Below are positions 50,702 through 64,000 of a DNA stretch of 64,000 nucleotides, piece by piece (position 1 is the stretch's first letter; each line of letters opens with the position of its first letter). A program made the translations under genes and the position numbers. The notes under the pieces were generated by a model. The model saw nothing but the letters and a program-made list of their open reading frames with translations, did no database searches and had not been told where the DNA came from. This stretch comes from Pogonophryne albipinna (Eukaryota > Chordata > Actinopteri > Perciformes > Artedidraconidae): positions 19,269,534 to 19,333,533 of the forward strand of contig CM053256.1 of the NCBI GenBank assembly GCA_028583405.1, in the 5' to 3' direction.

Positions 50702-53700
50702 ATTAGCACTAAACAAAAATGTTGTCTGAGTTAAATGTTAATGCCATTTGTCTGACGATACATGGTCACAAACAAGTATTAGAAATAGCATATTTGACAT
50801 ACAAGAAGGGGATCCACAACTGCTGAAGAATGTATCTTGACCTACAGACTGTACTGTAAGTGGTGAACCAACAGCCAAAGCATGTCAGAGATCTGAGTTT
50901 GGAGACTCATTGTGACATATCTGCAGAGAAAGATGTGATTCTACCAAATAGCAACCCCATGTGGATTTGGAAAGTCAGTCTATTTCCAGCGATAATTCTA
51001 ATTTGATGGACTAAAGTCATGAGGACGTGTCACTTAAAATTGAATGGTAGAACTATAAAGCTGCCACCTTATTATGACCCTGTTATATCATTCTTGGTAA
51101 TGAACAGAATACAAATGCAACAGTGAGCAGTACCTCATATTTTTTGTTCATTTCCCTTTTTATTTGCATCCAGCAGTTTGGTTAAAATGTTGACTATTTA
51201 AATGTTTTCCGTCTGATTCCGCTGTGTAATATGTTTTTTAGGATTAGATAAAAAAGCGATATACCACTTAATAGCAAGTACATTTTCATAGTTTATGTTT
51301 TAATTTGAATCCAAACTGTGTTAGAAGCAGTGTACAGGAGATTGATGTGTTGTGTTGATCGGGGACATTATCATATTCCCTATATTCTCTTTCCTTTTTT
51401 CCTTCTTTTCCTCTTGCTTTGTACTGGAGAATGAGTCAATGAGCAGAACAGAGAAAACCCCCTTGTGTGTAAGTGTGTAGGTGCGTGATTGCATTCGCAC
51501 AAATTGCTCACCACCCACTGAGTGCTACAACGCGTGTGTGTTGGAACCTCTCAATCACAGAACAGAGATCAGATTCAATTACGCTTGCAATAACATTGAG
51601 GTCTTCAAAGGCCTAAAAACCATTTGTATGCTAATAGGTGTGACAGAAGCAATGACTTGCAATACAAATACATCTGCTTCTTGATCAAATCTGATATAAG
51701 AACATTACCACAATCAGTCTTTGCTATTTGTCCTGAAACCACGTGTTAGGTTTGAGGATCTTGTGGGAAGTGTTTTGGCATTAGCACTGCTGATGTAATA
51801 ACCCTTCATGTGGCCTTTTCTTGTCTTTCAGTCAGTGAAAGTGTTGTTGTTGTGTTTTAGCTGTGCACTCTCGGGCTAGGTTGAAAGTGGGCACATTATT
51901 CAATGGTGACAAGTCAAGTCAGTCTAAGTTATATGCAGCATAATTACAAATGTAGGGTTTTATCAAATTGAACAATATACTGAACAACACCCTTTATCCT
52001 CAAACTATCAGTGTTGATAATCAAAAGGGAGGAACTTCAAGAAGAGCAGCAGAGGAAACAGAAGTAGCAGTGAAACAAGATCTTAGACTCCAGATGAATT
52101 AAAAGATTTCCGGCGACTAAAAGCGGGCTGTTAATTTGTTGGTTGGTCCATCTCTTTATTCTAGACAAATACTGTATATCCCAATAGCAATGGAATGAAT
52201 TCCAATCACGTGTATAGTGGATCGGTCCAAATTACTTTGGTTACTTTTCCATGAAGTTGAAATTTGCTGTTGTGAAACAAATGTCTTCAGCCTCTCTTCC
52301 TGGGTTTTATTTTATTTTGATTTAATGTATCCTCACAGACTATAAATTCAGTAGTAAACAAAATCAACATTAAAAAAAAGTGTTCTTATTTAGATTAGAT
52401 TAATAAATATAATTTTGATTGATATGCAAAGAGCAAACTGCATCCTGTTCAAGATAAATGAGCTTAATTACATATCAAAAGAAACACAACAAAGTTAATC
52501 ACATAAACATAATGAAATGCAAGCCATACATGGCAGGTAATTTGTGGTGTAATTAGATTTGAAACATGTCAGTGAAATACTTTCCGACATGAGAGCGGCG
52601 AGACAGAAAGAGTAGAGTGTGCATCCGGATATTCCGATGAGAGAAGCCTGCTGTGTGCGGCTCTCACTTCAAGGGCCTGCAAAAGATCAATGAGGAAGAA
52701 TAGCAGAGGGACTGGACTACAAATTGAGCAGCCTTTAATCACCTCACACAGTTCACAGCGGTGTGAAAGTTCCTGCCATGAAAAGGCTTAATCACTAGCC
52801 GAGCTGAATAGAGTCAACATGCTGCTAATAAAGGGCACACAGGGTCTGAGAGGACGCGTGTACGCAGGTGCGTGTGTTTACTAATGCACCTAGGCAGACA
52901 CTCATATACATGGATGCCCTTGTATTTGTGTATTCACACCATTTTTAGACTACATGCACACACAGGACTTTAATACCCAATTATGGTTGCTGAATACTGA
53001 TGAGAACTTTTAGTTTATAACGCTCAGAGTCACTCTTTCTTGAAAACGTTATCTGAAGTCTTTAAATTGGGGGGTTTGTTAGCACATAAAGAAGCCCGGA
53101 GGTAAGAGGCAATCATCATTCATCAGCCAATTCAAGGGTTTCACTGACTAATGATAATTACCTGACCCAACAGTGAATGGCCGCCAGGCTACTAAGGGGG
53201 TAAGAACTGAGATCCGTCAATGCTCTTAATGGGTAGAGACGTGAGGGTCATTTGCACTCTTGAGTTGATGTCTAAACGAATACTCAATGTTTAGAGCATC
53301 ACTTAGTAGTTTAACATTGCACTGCTGCTGTGTATATATGGTGCTTGCACATGTGCAACAATAGTATTTTAGAATAAAAGCAATTCTCAAACATGAGTCT
53401 TCAAAGACCAATAAGAATAACAATAAGTGAAAACCCTTAAGGCACCAGAAGGTTAATAAAGAAGCAGTGTAGTAGGAGACCTCATTAGTGAAAACCTTTC
53501 ATGATGCTTCCCAGGAAGCTCATATAGCTGACCCAGGTGCCACTGAGAATGTGACCTTGGTGTGATGGTAAACGGGTAATAAATCTGGCGGCCGCAGGGA
53601 CACCACGTGTAGTTTGTGGACAGCCAGGTCAATGAGGAGGCCAGCTATGAATCCAAATTGCACCTGTCTGTCTTCCTCCCCTGTCCCCACTCTAAAAACG

Positions 53701-54900
53701 CATTGAAATAATGGTGCTTCAGTGGCTCGGTGAGATAAGAAAAGAAAAGCAAGAAAAGAAAAGAAAAGAAAAGAAAAGAAAGAAAAGAAAAGCGCGATAG
53801 AAATAAAATAAATAAATATATATTATTATTATTATTATTATTATAAGACGCACGTTATTGGGGACGTTAATCGCAGCTCACCTTGCCATATGTCATACCC
53901 TCTGCCTCCTATTTTTCTGTCAATCACAGCTCTCTTCTAATGAATAAAGTTAAAGGGAAGATAATCTATAGAAATGCCCTGAAGCTAAGCATAATTTGCA
54001 TACCAAAGATGAAATGCAATTAAAACGTTGCAGCAGTGTTGTATCACTAGACAGTTTCAACACGGAATGAAGAGGCACATACATCAACTGATTCAGGACT
54101 GAAATGAAACCTGGCCACAGACAGGTTAAACAAACAGCTCCCTCCATATGACTGTTATTAACCTCTGGCTCACACTGCTTAAAGGAAGTGCCTGCCAGCG
54201 TGTTAGACTTATTGGCAATAAAAGTCCAATTCAATCAGAATTTGAAGGAAACATGAGGGCTTGTGCTTATTCACCCATGTTGAACACATTTTGGCTGTCA
54301 GTTTTTGTCAACACAGTGACACAGTGTGTGATAGACCCCAGTAACTACCATCAAGGTTCACTATTTCTCCAGGCAAAAGACAGAATGTCCCCTTCAGAGG
54401 CCTACAAGTATATTTTAGTAGGATTTATTTTCAACTAAAGGGTATAAGATGTTACATTTCTTAGCTGTATATTTTGTATTTATGTAGTTTTCCACAGTGG
54501 CTTGGTTTAATTGCAGTGCATGCTTGTTGTCCCTACTCGATCCACTGCAAATCACTGCATCCCATTGGAGCCAGAAATCTGAATTTACACTCACTGAACC
54601 TCAGTGTTGTGGAGAAGCAGAAAAAGAGAAACAAAGGATTCAGTGGATCTCTGTCGCCATCTAGTGAAACAAGTACACCAAGCTGGAGTTTGGGACTTAA
54701 GAGAAGATAAACCCACTTAACTCAGCTGACTGATTTGTGTCTTTGTTTAATGGAGTGTATTATATAATTCAGGCTGATGTAAAAAAAATGTACATTAGCA
54801 AGTAGTTTTACAATTACAAACGATCTATAGCGCCTAATACCAAACTGAGTGCAGAATCTACCCACTGTGAGTTTCGTAAATGTTCGACAATTACTCACCA
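50702..54900. other. Intergenic DNA upstream of washc5
   Basis: AT-rich with no recognisable gene. It holds a compound AAAAG and ATT microsatellite at 53.7-53.84 kb. The 52,540-52,830 segment is more complex in composition and might be conserved non-coding DNA, but this is unverified. Confidence 0.45.
53736..53843 (+). repeat. Compound (AAAAG)n and (ATT)n microsatellite
   Basis: An imperfect AAAAG array (53736-53792) is followed by GCGCGATAGAAATAAA and about seven ATT units. The middle resembles the 3' tail of a retroelement. Confidence 0.85.
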
Positions 54901-54999
54901 TTCTTCCTTTTATACCCATAACATCCTTTTAAAAAAGAAAGAACAAATATGTCAACGTAATTCCAATTGTTAAAGTCAGTGAACCCATGGATGTACTTG

Positions 55000-55111
55000 T
55001 GCCCGCTCTCCTCCGGCGTGCAGCGTGAACCAAATCAAACGCACCCACTGACAGAGTCATGTGGTTGGTCATGAGGAAGTAAACAGGGAAGAGAGAGAAG
55101 ATCCACAGAGG
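55000..55111 (+). promoter_or_regulatory. washc5: Possible washc5 promoter and non-coding exon 1
   Basis: The coding exon begins at an acceptor at 55,757, so an upstream non-coding exon must exist. A GC-richer block with ETS-like GAGGAAGT and, at 55,111, AGAG followed by gcaagt is a candidate. If real, intron 1 would be of the GC-AG type. Weak inference. Confidence 0.25.
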
Positions 55112-55800
55112 CAAGTCTTTTCCCCTTTGACTTATGATTTGTTCTTTTTATGAATTCACCAAGACGTAAAAAGTCAGTTTACCAGGATATGTTATCATCT
55201 TTTCTTGTGTTGTCGTCTGCAGCAGTATGGCAAAGTGGCTTGCAGGCTACATGCTAACGTTAGCATGAACATAACGTGTATTTCTTTACTACCAAAATGA
55301 GTATATTTCAACCAAACAAAAAGGCCATTAAAAGCTAAACAAGTATTTTGAATTTATATTCAAGTGTCTTCAAGAGACCTGGGAATTGTAAAACCTAGAG
55401 ATGTTAAAATGTTACAAACAGAGACACAATAGGAATAAGTATATTGTGCCATGTCAAGTCCTTAATGCTTATCAAACTGTATATCAACGTCCATTACAAT
55501 GCAAAGCACTCTGATAGTATTATACATGTGCCAAATAAGGTTAATACTGATGTTATAAGCTATTACCTTGGGAGAATGGCCTCTTAGCCTCTGTCAGGAG
55601 AACCAGGACCATAACCATTCATTGTGTTGCTCAAGGAGACCTCAGAATGGTGGATGAAACTTGTCTGTCTGGTTGAAAGAAATAAACTAATTTAAAAGTC
55701 TTGAAATGACCCACCAGTTGTTTTCAAATATCGTGTTTTTCTTCTTTTTTTTTCAGCTGGAGTATTTTAAGCAGCCAGTTCATGCTGAAACACAGGCTGA

Positions 55801-62258
<6,458 letters not shown>

Positions 62259-62488
62259 GTAAAAAACATGTTCAATATCCTTAGATTACAGATAGAAAAA
62301 AAGGCCCAATTCTGCCTCAAAGTCTACTCATCTACTGTATATGAGTCTGAGGCAATCATTCTAGCTGCCAATTGATTTGATCTGATTAGAAAATAAGGCT
62401 CTGACACTTACTTGAAAAATTTATAAATTATAAATTGGATAAGAAAGGCTGATATTTAGAATTGAAATGTGCCAAGTGACTTTAAAGG

Positions 62489-63151
62489 TCCTTACACACC
62501 AAACTGACACCAAAGAACACGTCCCGCCTCACGTCGCCTCACGTCGCCGCCTCACGTCGCCTGCGTTTTGGCCATGTTTCTCACTGGAACACACCGCAAA
62601 GACTTCAGCCGACGGCCAAGTAGCGCGTACGAACTGCGCATGCGTGAGTGGCAATAACTCTCCTTACCAGCAGGCGGCGGTAGTGTGTATTCGTCATTCA
62701 AAAGAGGCAACAACCGGAAGACAGACTGCGTGATACACAGAGAGAAGAAGAACAGACTGTGTGATATAAACAAACAACAAATAGCGTGTGCGTTCCATTT
62801 TCACTCTACAACGAGAAGCTCATGGAGCTTTCCCGAACCTGTGTCGAGAACTGGAGTCAAATTAAATCTCAGATTTGCCTTCTTTATAGTTTGTTTGGGT
62901 CCCTCACTTCCGTTTCGCTTATCATGCACTGATTCGCTAAGCTGAACAGCCAATCAGAGTGATTTCTTTGGCCGACAGCCTTTAGCCGACAGCCTCCCGA
63001 TTCAACATGTCGAATCGGCGGCGGAAGGTGTCGGCACGGCTGAAAAGACACGACGGTGCAGTACACACCAAGACACACCAATCGGAGCGACACGACGCTC
63101 ACCAACGTCCCGACATCTACCGACGCCGAAAATCGGCTTGGTGTGTAAGGA
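62489..63151. mobile_element. CpG-rich TIR element in washc5 intron 15
   Basis: Perfect 14-bp inverted ends TCCTTACACACCAA (62489) and TTGGTGTGTAAGGA (ending 63151). The interior is unusually rich in CG, with short tandem copies of CCTCACGTCG near the left end and CGAC-rich sequence near the right. No transposase. Superfamily not assigned because no clear target duplication is visible. Confidence 0.65.
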
Positions 63152-63157
63152 GACCCG

Positions 63158-64000
63158 GCGCCAGAACAAATCTAAAGGGAGGGCATATGATTTTCATGGG
63201 AGGGCACACAAAACCGTCATGTGCTGCGGGCCTGCGGCACAATATATATCAAACAGCAAGGCCAACAGCATTGCGTAAAGACGCACACTTATCGCAAATA
63301 CACAAATAAAGGGCAACATAGAAACCACTTTTGAAACATTGTGTGCGTGGTAGCACAAACACTGGTAAATCACGAGCAAGGCACACTGGTTAAGGATGGC
63401 AGCTTCCTCATCGTTGCACTCGGAGAGAAATAGTAGAGACGGAAACGATGAACTGCTGTTAGCTCTATTATGGCATTTTGCATGTCGTGAGAGGTGTATG
63501 TTGCTGTGTGGGGAATGCTGTCCATTATTTTGGCCAACTCTGCATCTTTGTGCAGCGATAGGAAGAGCCCACTGCCTGACTCGGACATGCTGTGGAGTGA
63601 ATCGTGGTCACCTCTGAGAGGGAGTTGGTTGACAGCTAAAAAAGCTATAATATCAACGACAGCTGACACGTAATAACGGCTCCGTGCCAGCTGATCTGCA
63701 CCAAAGTACTCATTTCCTTATTTGTTTCCTCGCGTATCTGTCTCTCTCCACAAACTCTCACATGAAATGTGTTCTTTTGATGCGGCATGCCTTAGCAGTC
63801 CTTTATCAGTCTGTAATGGGTGTTTCCAGTCGCAAAAGATGAAGACTTATTTACTTTAAACTGTCTACAGGGGAAACAAAAGGCTGCGTCTGCTTTTAAC
63901 GAATATTCAAGCCATGGTCTGTTGTTGTACCATGCAGCGGCAAAAGTGTGCTTCTTTCCTGAAAACAATCTCCCTGGATAACGATCCAGTTTCACCTGTT
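63158..64000 (-). mobile_element. hAT element remnant in washc5 intron 15, runs off right edge
   Basis: The left part (GGCGCCAGAACAAATC, GGGAGGGCATATG) resembles the terminal sequences of fish hAT elements. The right part encodes transposase remains on the minus strand. The spacing is too short for a full transposase, so the copy is internally deleted. Confidence 0.55.
63370..63995 (-). pseudogene. hAT transposase remnant with TTF/ZMYM-type zinc finger
   Basis: On the minus strand one frame gives WYNNRPWLEYSLKADAAFCF and PCRQF, the N-terminal zinc finger typical of ZMYM-like hAT transposases. It stops after HYRLIKDC, while the neighbouring frame carries on with KGLLRHAASKEHISC. That frame has one stop, then continues as VVDIIAFLAVNQLPLRGDHD. 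So there is one frameshift and one stop, and the catalytic region is missing. Confidence 0.7.

Noticed and set aside
62275..62282. ATATCCTT, a U12-type donor-like motif just after washc5 exon 15
   Set aside because: Using it would add residues KNMF that do not match the conserved VAKLTH that follows in strumpellin. The GT donor at 62259 keeps the expected frame.

Overview
The window is a stretch of vertebrate nuclear chromosome, almost certainly from a ray-finned (teleost) fish. It carries three intron-rich genes whose predicted proteins closely match known vertebrate proteins, and every coding-exon boundary has a canonical splice signal. The intervening DNA is AT-rich and holds fish-type transposons: L2-clade LINEs, a tRNA-headed SINE with an L2-type tail, hAT and TTAA-flanked MITEs, and long CA and AT microsatellites. 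No bacterial, phage or CRISPR-like system is present. The species and the fish paralogue suffixes (a or b) cannot be settled from the sequence alone.

Layout. Positions 1 to about 5,650 (minus strand) hold the 5' two thirds of rad21, the cohesin kleisin: a non-coding first exon and seven coding exons. The gene continues off the left edge. Positions 5,650 to 11,200 are intergenic and include the probable ext1 3' UTR. Positions 11,205 to about 46,000 (minus strand) hold a complete ext1, the heparan sulfate co-polymerase. It has 11 coding exons encoding 743 residues, and intron 1 alone is 20 kb. Positions 46,000 to 55,000 are an intergenic spacer with a 1.07 kb hAT element. Positions 55,849 to 62,258 (plus strand) hold the first 15 coding exons (672 residues) of washc5 (strumpellin, WASH complex). 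That gene runs off the right edge through an intron full of transposon remains.

The three genes do not form one pathway: rad21 acts in sister-chromatid cohesion, ext1 in Golgi heparan sulfate synthesis, washc5 in endosomal actin regulation. Their human counterparts all lie on 8q24, so the window looks like a compacted piece of an ancestral vertebrate linkage group. rad21 and ext1 point the same way, and ext1 and washc5 are head to head about 9 kb apart.

The most informative non-genic features are: insertions with intact 8-bp or TTAA target-site duplications; a LINE nested inside a TTAA element in an ext1 intron; a nine-copy 26-bp minisatellite in ext1 intron 2; and a roughly 68-copy CA repeat starting 11 bp inside a washc5 intron. 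I found no convincing new biological system.
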